DNA of 53,224 bases from Acidobacteriota bacterium (lineage in GTDB: Bacteria; Acidobacteriota; Terriglobia; Acidiferrales; UBA7541): contig QHYI01000156.1 in assembly GCA_003223245.1 (NCBI GenBank), positions 1 through 53,224 on the forward strand. The letters are read 5' to 3'. How positions within the stretch are numbered: position 1 is the stretch's first letter; the number at the start of each line of letters is the position of its first letter. Made by a program: the position numbers and the translations under genes. Shown here piece after piece: positions 44,146-52,904 of the stretch. The notes under the pieces are model-generated. The model saw nothing but the letters and a program-made list of their open reading frames with translations. It was not told the DNA's origin and did no database searches.

Positions 44146-44501
44146 GGTACAGGAGCCAGCGGTAAATTGTTAATTGCTACTGCAAAGAAGGTTGGCTACA
44201 GGTGCTCAAACTCGCATTGAACTGATCCCCGGTTTGCGTCGCCAATAGTGAAGTTGGACCTCACGTCGCGAGTCGCAACTAACTGACGGCCTGCTTCAAA
44301 TGCATGCATTCTCTGCGGGGCACACAGCGAGAAAATTTCAGGGCTTCCCTGAGATCGAAAGCGCCTTCGCCTTGCGGGCGGGATTGCTTTCGCAGGACTT
44401 GTGCGCTCGGGCATACTCGTCGGCCACTGCTGCAGCTCCCTCCGGTCCGCTACTGCAAGTTCGGCAATCCCTACTCCCGTACACACCTGATCAGCGCGAG
44501 T

Positions 44502-44804
44502 TTTCTTGCCCGGATCTAAAGTGATGCTCGCAATGCCGATTCCCTCTTTGTCGTCCATCGACTGAAGGACGGTTCCATCGGAGTCAACTATCGCGGAACG
44601 ACCCGGGAAGACTCCATTGATCTCATTTGGCGGCGGTTTGTACGAGCGGCCAACTTTATTGACCATCGCAACGGGCACGCCAAGCTTTTTCGCATACCAC
44701 GAAGCAATATGCGTTCCCAGCGGTGAAGGCAAGCCACCGCCATTGCTCATGTCAGGCGACGAATGCGGCATCACGGTAAAATCCGCCGAATCCTTCAGGA
44801 ATTG
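44502..44804 (-). pseudogene. Carbon-nitrogen hydrolase (nitrilase-like), fragment
   Basis: The minus strand encodes SQFLKDSADFTVMPHSSPDM and PLGTHIASWYAKKLGVPVAM, then VNKVGRSYKPP, NGVFPGRSAIVDSDGTVLQS and MDDKEGIGIASITLDPG. This is the C-terminal half of a nitrilase/amidase-type enzyme. The catalytic Glu and Lys in the N-terminal half are absent and the usual start cannot be found. Beyond about 44502 the frame runs into unrelated residues, while the family would continue. Only about 100 of 270-300 residues remain. It lies divergent to the proline-racemase-like gene. Confidence 0.75.
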
Positions 44805-44908
44805 AGAGGCCGCAAAGCAAGTTCTCCGGAGGGACCGTCCCCTCGAAGCGATTACGGTCTTGTCCAAGGGTCGGCCGCCGAAGTGAGGTAATTTGTTCTT
44901 GCCGCCTA

Positions 44909-45995
44909 ATGAGCGGTACGGAGTCGCTAATGAAATTCACACGAATGATTTCTGCGGTGGACGCGCATGCCTGTGGAGAGCCCGGGCGCGTGATTATAGG
45001 TGGTGTGCGAGATGTTCCCGGTAGGACTATGTTAGAGAAAATGAAATACTTTCAAACATGTGAGGACAATCTTCGAAAATTAATGCTAAGAGAGCCCAGA
45101 GGACATCCGGCATCCAATCGCAATCTGATTCTGCCGCCAACCGATCCCAAAGCGGACGCGGGCTTTGTCATCATGGAGCAGGTTGAGTACCCCGCGATGT
45201 CCGGCACAAACACAATTTGCGTCGCAACCGTACTTCTAGAAACCGGCATGGTTCCGATTCGAGGTCAAGTGACGAAGCTCACCTTGGACACTCCTGCTGG
45301 ACTCGTCGAAGTAGAAGCGGAAACTACGAACGGGAAGGTGAACCGGGTCACGTTTCAAAACGTTCCCGCGTTCGCCGTTCATATCTCGAAACCAATCGAC
45401 GTGCCTACGTTAGGAACCGTAGTTGTGGATGTCGCGTATGGAGGGATGTTTTATGTGATCGCGGAGGCCGAACCTCTTGGTTTGGAACTGAAACCGAACC
45501 AAGCGCGCGACATCGTCCGCATTGGGGAAATGATCAAAGCCGCAGCCGCGGAGCAGTTACCGGTCGAGCATCCAGAGCATCCCGGGATCTCCGGAATTAC
45601 CATCGCACAGCTATCGGGCCCAGCAATTAACCCAAAGGCTGCTAGAAGAAATGCGGTAATAGTGTCCACGGGAAAGCTCGATTGGGATAAACCGGCGTCG
45701 TGGACGGGCGCGCTCGATCGCTCGCCTTGCGGCACAGGCACGTCCGCGAAGATGGCAACACTGTACGCGAAGGGACAACTGCCCTTGGCTCCAAGACTTT
45801 GTCCACGAAGGAGTTCTGGGCACGACATTTACTGGGAGGTTGATTGCCGAGACGCGTGTTGGGCCTTATGCCGCCGTGGTTCCGGTAATCAGCGGGCAAG
45901 CTTGGATCACGGGGTTCGCGAACTATGTTATCGAGGAGGATGATCCCTTTCCGACAGGCTACACCGTTGGCGACATTTGGAGTGCCTCCAGTTGA
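44909..45995 (+). pseudogene. Proline racemase-like enzyme (hydroxyproline epimerase/dehydratase family), frameshifted near the end
   Basis: Residues from MISAVDAHACGEPGRVIIGG onward are the proline racemase family, with RGHPASNRNLILPPT and MSGTNTICVATVLLETG. Ser98 stands where racemases have their first catalytic Cys, while the second motif DRSPCGTGTSAKMA keeps Cys274. One-Cys variants are known among hydroxyproline dehydratases, so dehydratase or related activity is more likely than racemase. At about 45793 a single base shifts the frame. The true C-terminus continues in another frame as QDFVHEGVLGTTFTGRLIAE and ITGFANYVIEEDDPFPTGYT to a stop at 45993-45995. ATG 44930 is an alternative start. 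Confidence 0.8.
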
Positions 45996-46187
45996 TGTGA
46001 ACGAGTCCGATAGGGTGGATTTCGAGAAGCTGTGCGGCTGTACGACACGTCGTTTGGTGCCAACGACCTCAGCGGCTTCGACTCGCAGCCGCGTGGCGTG
46101 TCAGTCTCCGAGTAGCCCGTGATTCGCTCGGGGCTGCACAAAAACCAAATCCGCCGGCAACTAGCTGTCACCTCGGCGGTGCCACCA

Positions 46188-46619
46188 CTATGCCCAGCCG
46201 AGGTCTTTGAGCGCCAGGCCAGCGTTCCATACTTTGGTCATGTGGGCGATCCTGTCGCCGTCGAACTGCATGATGTAAACGTAATCCGTGCTGATCTTTC
46301 GGCCGGTGGGAGGAACCGGCCCACCCTGGCCGGTATGCGTCCCATAGAAAACTCCGTAGGCGGCGACATTGTTCCGAGCGTTGTCCGTCGCAAATGATTT
46401 CACCTCGTAGCGGGTGTCCGGCAGGACGGTTACCATGCCTTTCATCCAGTTTGTGTATTGCGCGAGCGTTTTTACGTCCAGCAATGGTTCGGCCTGTGCC
46501 GAGAATGTCGCATTCGGCATGCAATAGGGGCGGCAGGCTTCCCATCCCTTGCCTGTCTCGCATGCTTCGAAGAAGGCTTCCGCTACGTCCGTGATCGATG
46601 TTGTTTTCGGCGTCATCAT
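46188..46619 (-). CDS. SnoaL-like/ester-cyclase family protein
   Basis: A 143-residue NTF2-fold protein with ITDVAEAFFEACETGKGWEA, YCMPNATFSAQ, YTNWMKGMVTVLPDTRYEVK, VFYGTHTGQGGPVPPTGRKI and YVYIMQFDGDRIAHMTKVWN. This is the standard pattern of cytoplasmic SnoaL/ester-cyclase proteins. The start ATG has AGGAG at the right distance. There is no leader, in contrast to the related protein at 22089-22649. The function is probably binding or turnover of a small hydrophobic molecule. It is divergent from the A9-frameshifted gene. Confidence 0.85.
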   Translation of the reverse strand: MMTPKTTSITDVAEAFFEACETGKGWEACRPYCMPNATFSAQAEPLLDVKTLAQYTNWMKGMVTVLPDTRYEVKSFATDNARNNVAAYGVFYGTHTGQGGPVPPTGRKISTDYVYIMQFDGDRIAHMTKVWNAGLALKDLGWA

Positions 46620-46715
46620 GATCTCCTTCTGAGCGACACTTCGGACAACCTTTTGTTCTGGGAAAATACCACAACTCGCTCGCCGATTACGAGCAGATGG
46701 TCGGCGACCCTTCCC

Positions 46716-47787
46716 TTATCCGATTACGGAAGAGTCGTTCGTGAACTCGCGAAGGGACCAAAACGCGAACTGATCCTTCGTCCCGCTGTCGATTCCAGCG
46801 TCTGCATGTCCCTCGATGAGCGAGGGACGGCTTCGATGAGTGATCCTAGATTGATTTCGGATGGGTATGTCGGCGCCGCGCGCGCTTGGTCCTGGTTGAT
46901 TGACCCGGAACAATGGGACAGGCAGCGCACCAAGGAGATTCGCAAAGAACTGACGCGGCTGTTGGGGCGGGACTTTTCTTCTTACCAGGAGCTCGAGACG
47001 TGGTGGAAAAAAAAATGACCGGAATCTTGTCTGGTCCGGAACGGACGAACGGTTAGAGGTTCGCGACCGGAACGTCGGGATCCCTGCAGACCAGGACGTT
47101 TACCAACGCCGTCAACTCCACACGTTGCGCTTTGTTGTCCACCAGCCCGGCCTTTACGAACTTTGGGTTTTTGGTCCGGAACCCATCGGAGATATTTCCA
47201 ACCACCCTGAGGTCAATGCGCTTTATTTTGACGACGAAGCGCGCTCCTGGGAAATGAGGTTGGACGTTGCCGATCTCATCGCAATCGCATCCGGGGAGCA
47301 GCAGCGCCGTATCGATGAATATTTGCACGGCCAGTTCAACAAAGATTTCTCGACCAAGGAGGAATGGCAGAAATTCTTCGCCCAGATTCCGCGCCCGCAC
47401 CCATGGCGCTTGACTCGTTCTAAGGCTGAGGAGTGGGTCAGCTTGCTCAAGGTATGGGGGGATAAGCCTTTCTTTAGAGATCAATCTGTGAGGAACCTCC
47501 AGGCAGAAACAGGACTGAGTTATTCGAGTCTGGAGGATTTTATGATTTGGCTTCAGAACCCTGAAAACGCACTCGGCGAGGAGTGGGCGAAGGGAGAGAA
47601 AGTTGTCCGTGCTGCTTACGACACCCCGGAGCCTTTTTCGACCAAGCGCATTGCCTTGGGCTGGCTAAACCTGATGACCGATCAGACCTTCGATTCGCCT
47701 GAACAGTGGGTTCAGTGGTGGCAGGTGAACCACAAAAATCTTATCCTCTCGGCGGATGGACGAAAGCTCGTAAGCAAAAGCAAATGA
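46716..47787 (+). pseudogene. Unknown protein with tryptophan-rich repeats, split by a run of nine A
   Basis: The frame up to 47018 ends LIDPEQWDRQRTKEIRKELT and LLGRDFSSYQELETWWKKK. The frame that follows starts NDRNLVWSGTDERLEVRD and runs to 47787. They join at the A9 run (47007-47015); with eight A the two are one frame. The second part contains NKDFSTKEEWQKFFAQI and DQTFDSPEQWVQWWQVNHKN, which resemble DFSSYQELETWWKK, so a motif of about 20 residues (D-F-x-S-x-x-x-W/L-x-x-W-W) recurs. I do not recognise the family. The exact start upstream of 46716 is unclear because another frame there also looks coding. Slippage at A9 could give some full product. Confidence 0.6.
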
Positions 47788-48101
47788 ACCGGTCAGGGCG
47801 CTAGGTCCAGGTAGGTAGGGCTTATCGTGTGAGCCCGCTTGTCGCCAGTTGTCCAGCACGCACGTTTTCCTCCAAGCGCGGTTTGTTTCCGAGTACGACA
47901 TATCCGTTTCATACAGGCACACCGTTTGCGTTTTGAGCAAGGAGTTCGGCGGCGCGCGAAGGCCCTATCGGCGAAGGACGGGACGGAATTGAGTCTCTTG
48001 CCGTAATCATCGGAACTTGGGCCCCGGTTGAGGAATCCCAACTTCCCCATTGCTCGGCACTCGTCCGGTGTCCGATCGGCACAATTATGCCTAGTATCGG
48101 T
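47788..48101. other. Gene-free gap between convergent genes
   Basis: About 310 bp lie between the A9-split gene (plus) and the serine hydrolase (minus). No supported frame, hairpin with T-run or repeat was seen. Confidence 0.45.
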
Positions 48102-49181
48102 TTAGCGGACGACCAAGAGGATATAGTCGGAGAGGAGACGTTCCGTCTGCTCGTGCATACCGTGCGCATTGTAATTTGTGCTGGTGATCACCACGGCCAT
48201 GTCCAGCGTTGGGAAGCCAACGACCTTATTGCCGCCGTTGCCGCTCATGAAGAACGCGGGATATGAAGCGTCACGCGCTTTGAATGATTGCAGCCACCAC
48301 AAGTAGCCATATTCCTGGTGATCGTTGGTCTCTGCGTGAGGCGTGATCGATTTTTGAATCCAGTCTTCGTCAGTGATTCGCTTGCCGTTCCATTTCCCGC
48401 CGTTGAGATAAAGCTGGGCAATTTTGAGAAGATCCAGACTGCTCAGACGCAGCCCTCCCCCGGTTTGCGGGATATCCAAGGGGGAGTAGACCCACGTCGC
48501 GTTCCGGATACCCAACGGGCCAAATAGTTTTTCCTCGGCGTACTTGTCTGCGCGTAGTCCAGTGGCCTTCGAGAGCACCTCGCTCAAGACGAATACACCG
48601 CCTGTGCAGTAGCTAAAATTACGCCCGTACCTGGGAGTCTCTTTCGCTTCCCCCACTCTCATCCGTCCTCGGATAGGCAGATCGAGAATGAACTGCGCCC
48701 AGTCTTCGATGAGGTACATGCGCTCTTCATTGCCGCGCGAAGCATCGTTCCAGTCATCGCACTCCAACGGCGATGACATCGTCAGTAGATCTTCTACCGT
48801 GATGTTTTCCTTGCGCGGGTCGGCGTTCTGCAGTTTGCGTCGGCGCTCAGGCAACAGATCGAGAATTTTCGCGTCCACGCTGCTGAGCTTCTTGTCCTGA
48901 ATGGCCAGCCCGAGCAGAAGGCTTGTGATGCTTTTGGTTGCGGACCGGGTGTCGCGAAGCGTCGCGGCGTCACCCTCAAAGTACCTTTCATAGGCAAGCC
49001 GCCCGTGACGAGCGACCAGAACGCTCCCGATTTTCTTGAATTCACCGGCTTTGATCGCTGTTTCCATAGCGTCGAGCCGGTTGGCGTCAAGACCGGCCGA
49101 TTCGGGCGTAATGCGTTGCCAGTCACTCTGGCCGAACGCGGCCGGCGCTAGTAATAGAACGACAACAATTGAGCGCAGCAT
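48102..49181 (-). CDS. Exported serine hydrolase, beta-lactamase superfamily
   Basis: A signal peptide (MLRSIVVVLLLAPAAFGQSD) is followed by a beta-lactamase/PBP-like domain: the SxxK motif is SATK at residues 80-83. YCTGGVFVLSEVLSKATGLR supplies the Tyr motif, and FFMSGNGGNKVVGFPTLDMA is the C-terminal Gly-rich segment near the KTG position. Length 359 is typical of class C-like hydrolases acting as esterases, peptidases or 6-aminohexanoate hydrolases. It is probably periplasmic. The substrate cannot be told. It is intact, unlike many neighbours. Confidence 0.9.
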   Translation of the reverse strand: MLRSIVVVLLLAPAAFGQSDWQRITPESAGLDANRLDAMETAIKAGEFKKIGSVLVARHGRLAYERYFEGDAATLRDTRSATKSITSLLLGLAIQDKKLSSVDAKILDLLPERRRKLQNADPRKENITVEDLLTMSSPLECDDWNDASRGNEERMYLIEDWAQFILDLPIRGRMRVGEAKETPRYGRNFSYCTGGVFVLSEVLSKATGLRADKYAEEKLFGPLGIRNATWVYSPLDIPQTGGGLRLSSLDLLKIAQLYLNGGKWNGKRITDEDWIQKSITPHAETNDHQEYGYLWWLQSFKARDASYPAFFMSGNGGNKVVGFPTLDMAVVITSTNYNAHGMHEQTERLLSDYILLVVR

Positions 49182-49248
49182 GCGAGCTAGATTGACACAG
49201 GGAGCCGAAAGCCGTCTTGCGCGAACGCAACATTTGTACGCTTGGAGC

Positions 49249-49434
49249 TCAGGCCCGATGCAGTCGCCGATAAGCCGCTGGCGTCATTGCAGTTTCGCGC
49301 CTGAATGCGTGCGTGAGATGGCTTTGATCAGAAAACCCCATCTCCATGGCAATTTCGACGAGGTCCAGAGCAGAGGTAACGAGCAGTTCGCGGGCACGGC
49401 AGATCCGACATCGGCTGCAGTGCATCTCGAGCAC
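49249..49434 (-). pseudogene. C-terminal relic of an AraC-family regulator
   Basis: The fragment CRARELLVTSALDLVEIAMEM, then GFSDQSHLTHAFRRETAMTP and AAYRRLHR, is the second helix-turn-helix of an AraC-type DNA-binding domain. The first helix-turn-helix and the ligand-binding part are missing and there is no ribosome site. About 60 of roughly 280 residues remain. It is divergent from the arsR-type gene. Confidence 0.8.
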
Positions 49435-49521
49435 TTAGGGGCCTCCTGATCCAAAGCGACTCTGCGGCCAAAGTGAAGATTGTGCTTTACAATAAGCCTA
49501 TACTTATATAAGGTGTTGCTT

Positions 49522-49875
49522 ATGGTGGCAGCAATGAATCTGGATATGACGTTTGCCGCGCTGGCCGATCCCACGCGGCGGGCGATTCTGGCACGGTTGG
49601 CGAAGGGCGAAGCGACGGTGATGGAACTGGCGGCGCCGTTCAAGATGACGCAACCGGCGATCTCGCAGCACTTAAAGGCGCTCGAAGATGCGGGACTCGT
49701 GGTGAGCCGCGTGGATGGAACCAGGCGTCCGCGACGGCTGGCGAAGGCGGGTATTGAAGCAATGGACCAATGGCTGGAAATGCTTCGAAAAGCTTTGGAG
49801 AAGAATTACAACCGACTGGACAAGGTGCTGGCCAATATGGAAGCTCCGACGACCAGAACAGGAGAGAAGCGATGA
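49522..49875 (+). CDS. ArsR-family transcriptional regulator
   Basis: ATG 49522 follows AAGGTG. The winged-helix domain is complete: MTFAALADPTRRAILARLAK, VMELAAPFKMTQPAISQHLK, ALEDAGLVVSRVDGTRRPRR. The C-terminal helical part is short (WLEMLRKALEKNYNRLDKVL). Metal-binding Cys residues of true ArsR are absent, as in the subgroup that pairs with AHSA1-type genes. Its TGA overlaps the ATG of that gene (ATGA), so the two are translationally coupled and the regulator probably represses its own operon. Confidence 0.93.
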   Translation: MVAAMNLDMTFAALADPTRRAILARLAKGEATVMELAAPFKMTQPAISQHLKALEDAGLVVSRVDGTRRPRRLAKAGIEAMDQWLEMLRKALEKNYNRLDKVLANMEAPTTRTGEKR

Positions 49876-50336
49876 GCAAGCTAACCGTGAAGACAGAAGG
49901 TGACACACATGTGGTCGTGACGAGGCGGTTTGCCGCTCCTCCGGAGGCGGTTTACCGAGCGCACACCGATCCGAAGCTGCTACAGAAGTGGCTGCTGGGT
50001 CCGGAAGGGTGGTCCATGCCGGTATGCATCAGCGAGGCAAAACCGGGCGGCAAGATTCGATACGAATGGACCAACAGGAAGGGCGGAGGATTCCATCTCA
50101 CGGGAGAGTACGTAGAACTCGAGCCCTACAGCAGGATCGTGCATGTCGAGCGGATGTTCTTGCCAGACCGAACGCCAGACAACCATGTGGAAACGCGATT
50201 TGATGCGGACGGCACGGGCACGTTGATGACCGTGCGCATGACACTGTCTGACGCCAAGACGCGGGCGGCCATGCTGTCAACGGGCATGGAGAAGGGAATG
50301 GAGGCGAGCTATGTACGACTCGAAGGGATGCTCTAG
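49872..50336 (+). CDS. AHSA1/SRPBCC-domain protein
   Basis: The start is fixed by the ATGA overlap with the ArsR-type gene. The 154-residue product has the SRPBCC fold: VVVTRRFAAPPEAVYRAHTD, PKLLQKWLLGPEGWSMP, GGKIRYEWTNRKGGGFHLTG, YVELEPYSRIVHVERMF, LMTVRMTLSDAKTRAAML. The C-terminal helix has the Gly-Met-Glu pattern (TGMEKGMEASYVRLEGM) of the AHSA1 branch. Such proteins bind hydrophobic ligands; the molecular role is unknown. The ArsR-AHSA1 pair is a very common two-gene unit. Confidence 0.92.
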   Translation: MSKLTVKTEGDTHVVVTRRFAAPPEAVYRAHTDPKLLQKWLLGPEGWSMPVCISEAKPGGKIRYEWTNRKGGGFHLTGEYVELEPYSRIVHVERMFLPDRTPDNHVETRFDADGTGTLMTVRMTLSDAKTRAAMLSTGMEKGMEASYVRLEGML

Positions 50337-50391
50337 GCCGCTAATGGCGGGCGAAGTTTTGCCGCAAGGAATAGCTGACCTGGAAGGCGCG

Positions 50392-51114
50392 ATGAACAAG
50401 GCGGCAACAAAATCATTCCCGGGTACGAGCAGTGCCTCGCAGTTCAGAGAGTTTGCAGCCTGGTTGGCCGTTTTGTTGATTGGTGCGACGATCTTGCTGC
50501 TGGCGGCTTTGCATGTATTGAGCCCGGAGTTTTCACCCTCGTGGCGCGTGATCAGCGAATATGCATTCGGCCACTATGCCTGGGTGCTGTCGTTGATGTT
50601 TTTGTGCATGGGCTCAAGTTCCTGGGCGTTGGCGGCCGCCATCTGGTCCGAGGTCCATACGAGTGGCGGAAAGGTGGGCTTGTGGTTGCTGCTCATCGCC
50701 GGCCTTGGCGGGGCGATGGCTTCGTTTTTTAATATCACGCACGAGATCGGACATGCCATAGCCGGCTTTCTTGGGGTTATCGGGTTTCCGATCGCAGCCT
50801 TGCTGCTGAGTGTAGCGCTTGGCCGCAACGAAAACTGGCGTGCGGCGCGAACCCGGTTGTTATGCGTCGCGAACCTGAGCTGGATTCAGTGTCCTGCTGC
50901 TGGTGGCGACGCTAGCCATCATGACCATGCAAGTGTCGAGGCTCAATGGGGGCCACTTGCCGCAACACGCGCCAAAGGCTTTGCCGCCGGTGTACTGGCA
51001 TTGGATGGGTGGGCAGATCGATTGATCGTGTTGTGCAACTGCTCGTGGGTACTCCTTGCCGCGTGGCAAGCGATTCAGGGGCACCGCAACCATCCGGACG
51101 CCGGCAGCCATTGA
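50392..51114 (+). pseudogene. DUF998-type membrane protein with two compensating frameshifts
   Basis: The gene starts a short distance after the AHSA1 gene (ATG 50392; 50344 is possible) and encodes helices EFAAWLAVLLIGATILLLAA, HYAWVLSLMFLCMGSSSWAL, LWLLLIAGLGGAMASFFNIT and FLGVIGFPIAALLLSVALG, the DUF998 pattern. At about 50887 the open frame leaves the coding sequence; the proper helix continues in the next frame as SVLLLVATLAIMTMQVSRL. It returns near 50992 to the first frame as GVLALDGWADRLIVL, a DUF998 landmark, and ends normally. The written frame therefore stays open but has about 35 wrong residues. It is likely damaged, or two base errors exist. Confidence 0.65.
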
Positions 51115-51266
51115 TTTCGTGCAGAAAACGGCACCCGATTCGCGAACTAACCCTACGCCTCCACTCCTAGCGCCTGGTTTCGTCCACTTGCCGTGGTCGC
51201 TATTGACGCAGTGGCGCTCTTAAGGCATCCTCCCCTCGTCTTCCTGACGATGAAATACCGAATCAG

Positions 51267-51698
51267 ATGATTGCTCGCCGCACGGTGTCGCGCACATTGG
51301 TAACGTTGGGTTGCGTTGTGCTGCTTGTGGCTGCCACCTTGCATTGCCTCGCGTATCTAAAGTTCTCCGCCCCGGTGGTGCATGGGTCGAATCTGCCGAT
51401 TGCCCTGCAATCTGTTTTCGAGATTGCCTTTCTCTCGATGGCGTGGAGTTGGATCGTCCTTGCACTGATTGTGCTGGTCGTCACGTTCGGGGAGGCGCGT
51501 TTGGGCAAGCCTATCGCCCTGATCTGCGGCTTCGCTGTGTTGATTCAGGCTGTATTCACTGTTCCGATGGTAGGGTTCTTCATCGGAAACGAAATGATCG
51601 GTGCCGCATCCTTGCTAATCATTATCGGCTGCTTTTTACATTGCCAAAGCCATGCTGCGGCCGAAAAGATAAACGTGATTTCGAATCAAAACGACTGA
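51267..51698 (+). CDS. Four-helix membrane protein, unknown function
   Basis: The 143-residue product shows four helices: VSRTLVTLGCVVLLVAATLH, AFLSMAWSWIVLALIVLVVT, PIALICGFAVLIQAVFTVPM and IGAASLLIIIGCFLHCQSHA. The ribosome site is weak. There is no motif known to me; small proteins of this shape are common in soil bacteria. It has no clear operon partner. Confidence 0.65.
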   Translation: MIARRTVSRTLVTLGCVVLLVAATLHCLAYLKFSAPVVHGSNLPIALQSVFEIAFLSMAWSWIVLALIVLVVTFGEARLGKPIALICGFAVLIQAVFTVPMVGFFIGNEMIGAASLLIIIGCFLHCQSHAAAEKINVISNQND

Positions 51699-51794
51699 CT
51701 AAACCCGTAAGAGCATCTCTGGAGCTCCACGTCATGCTACGCCGAGCCCCAAAACCACATCTGGAGGAGTCAACGCCTGGGAACCGACGCCATC

Positions 51795-51960
51795 ATGGAA
51801 GGAGAAGTTAATTCAGACAAGAAGTCGGGGCACGTTGTGGACAAGCAGGTTGTCACTCCCGGCTACTTTTCTGCTCTTGGCACGTCGCTCTTGCCGCTCT
51901 TGCGGAGCCGTTTCTTTTCGCCTGTGGGGCTTCAGGGAGATCACTGGCGATGTTCTCGAA
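51795..51960 (+). pseudogene. Scrap of an ADOP/MacB-like permease
   Basis: The short stretch VDKQVVTPGYFSALGTSLLP, then LLRSRFF, matches the periplasmic part of ADOP permeases (VVTPGYFxALGxPLLRGR). The same motif occurs in the intact permease as IVTPGYFAAVGLPLVRGRLF. No further homology follows. Only about 40 codons of a gene of about 2.6 kb remain. Confidence 0.65.
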
Positions 51961-52355
51961 CGGGAGTTCTGGGGAGCCAGGGCCGCTATCCCTTGCCTCG
52001 TACGGTCGTTTTGCAAGTTACGGAGAATGGATGGGCGTAAGTCCGGTTACCAGCAAAGTTATTCAGATCTTCGCTTTTGTCACAGGGGAAGAGCTGAAGC
52101 TGCCGGTCGATCTCGTTCAGGGGCAAAGCAGGGGTGGTCACCGACATCTCGGCTCATCGCCAAGGCCGTTTCGAATCTCCCTTGAAAGAAGGCTGGGGTG
52201 CGGTGTTGGGTTGGGCTCGACCGTTACAGGCCACAACAAGAGGCAATTTCAAAACTGAGAAGTTCCGCCGACCAAATTGCCTCCGAATTCAGATTGTGTG
52301 TTAAGAAGTTTCTAGCTATCGCGTCTTAGGCGGTAGAAGAGCCGAGGAGGGATGC
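51961..52355. other. Gene-free stretch upstream of the sigma-factor gene
   Basis: No supported frame was found in about 395 bp. The promoter of the sigma/anti-sigma operon should be here; I see no certain promoter elements. Confidence 0.4.
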
Positions 52356-52904
52356 TTGGCGGCCGCGATAGAAAACATCATGGTGACGCAGGTGTTCGTC
52401 CAGCTTGAGGAGGTCTTTCGCGCACACCAAGCCTGTGTCCTCAAGGCGGCGTACCGCCTGACCGGCAACATGGCGGACGCTGAAGACGTCTTACAATCCG
52501 TCTTCCTCCGGTTAGCCCGCGGGACTGTCGACGCAAGCCGTATCTCCAATCTACAGAGCTACTTACACAGGTCGGCAGTCAACGCCGCACTGGATCTAAT
52601 CCGCTCAAGGGGCGGTCGAGAGAACATGCCCGTGGAAGCAGCCGATGAGCTGGAATTGAATCCCGGCATTTCCCCGGAACGGGCGCTCTCCTCCTTGGAA
52701 ATCAAGAATTGGCTTCGGCGGGCGCTGGCCACGCTGAATCCCCGAGCTGCGGAAATGTTTGTCCTGCGCTATCTCGAAGGGCTGGATAACCCCGAAATTG
52801 CGCGGACCATGAACACATCTCAGGCCGTTGTGGCGGTCACCCTGCATCGGGCTCGCGCACAACTAAAGAAAGGCCTTCGTGGCTTTATGAAAGGTGCATC
52901 ATGA
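52356..52904 (+). CDS. ECF-type RNA polymerase sigma factor
   Basis: A GAGGAGG site suits TTG 52356 better than ATG 52380, and both are in frame. Region 2 is visible as VFRAHQACVLKAAYRLTGNM, then ADAEDVLQSVFLRLAR, with promoter -10 recognition residues. Region 4 is LATLNPRAAEMFVLRYLEGL and NPEIARTMNTSQAVVAVTLH, the -35-binding helix-turn-helix. There is no sigma 1.1 or 3 domain. Length 182 is typical of ECF sigma factors. Its TGA overlaps the ATG of the next gene, which looks like its anti-sigma factor, so regulation by sequestration is likely. Confidence 0.92.
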   Translation: MAAAIENIMVTQVFVQLEEVFRAHQACVLKAAYRLTGNMADAEDVLQSVFLRLARGTVDASRISNLQSYLHRSAVNAALDLIRSRGGRENMPVEAADELELNPGISPERALSSLEIKNWLRRALATLNPRAAEMFVLRYLEGLDNPEIARTMNTSQAVVAVTLHRARAQLKKGLRGFMKGAS

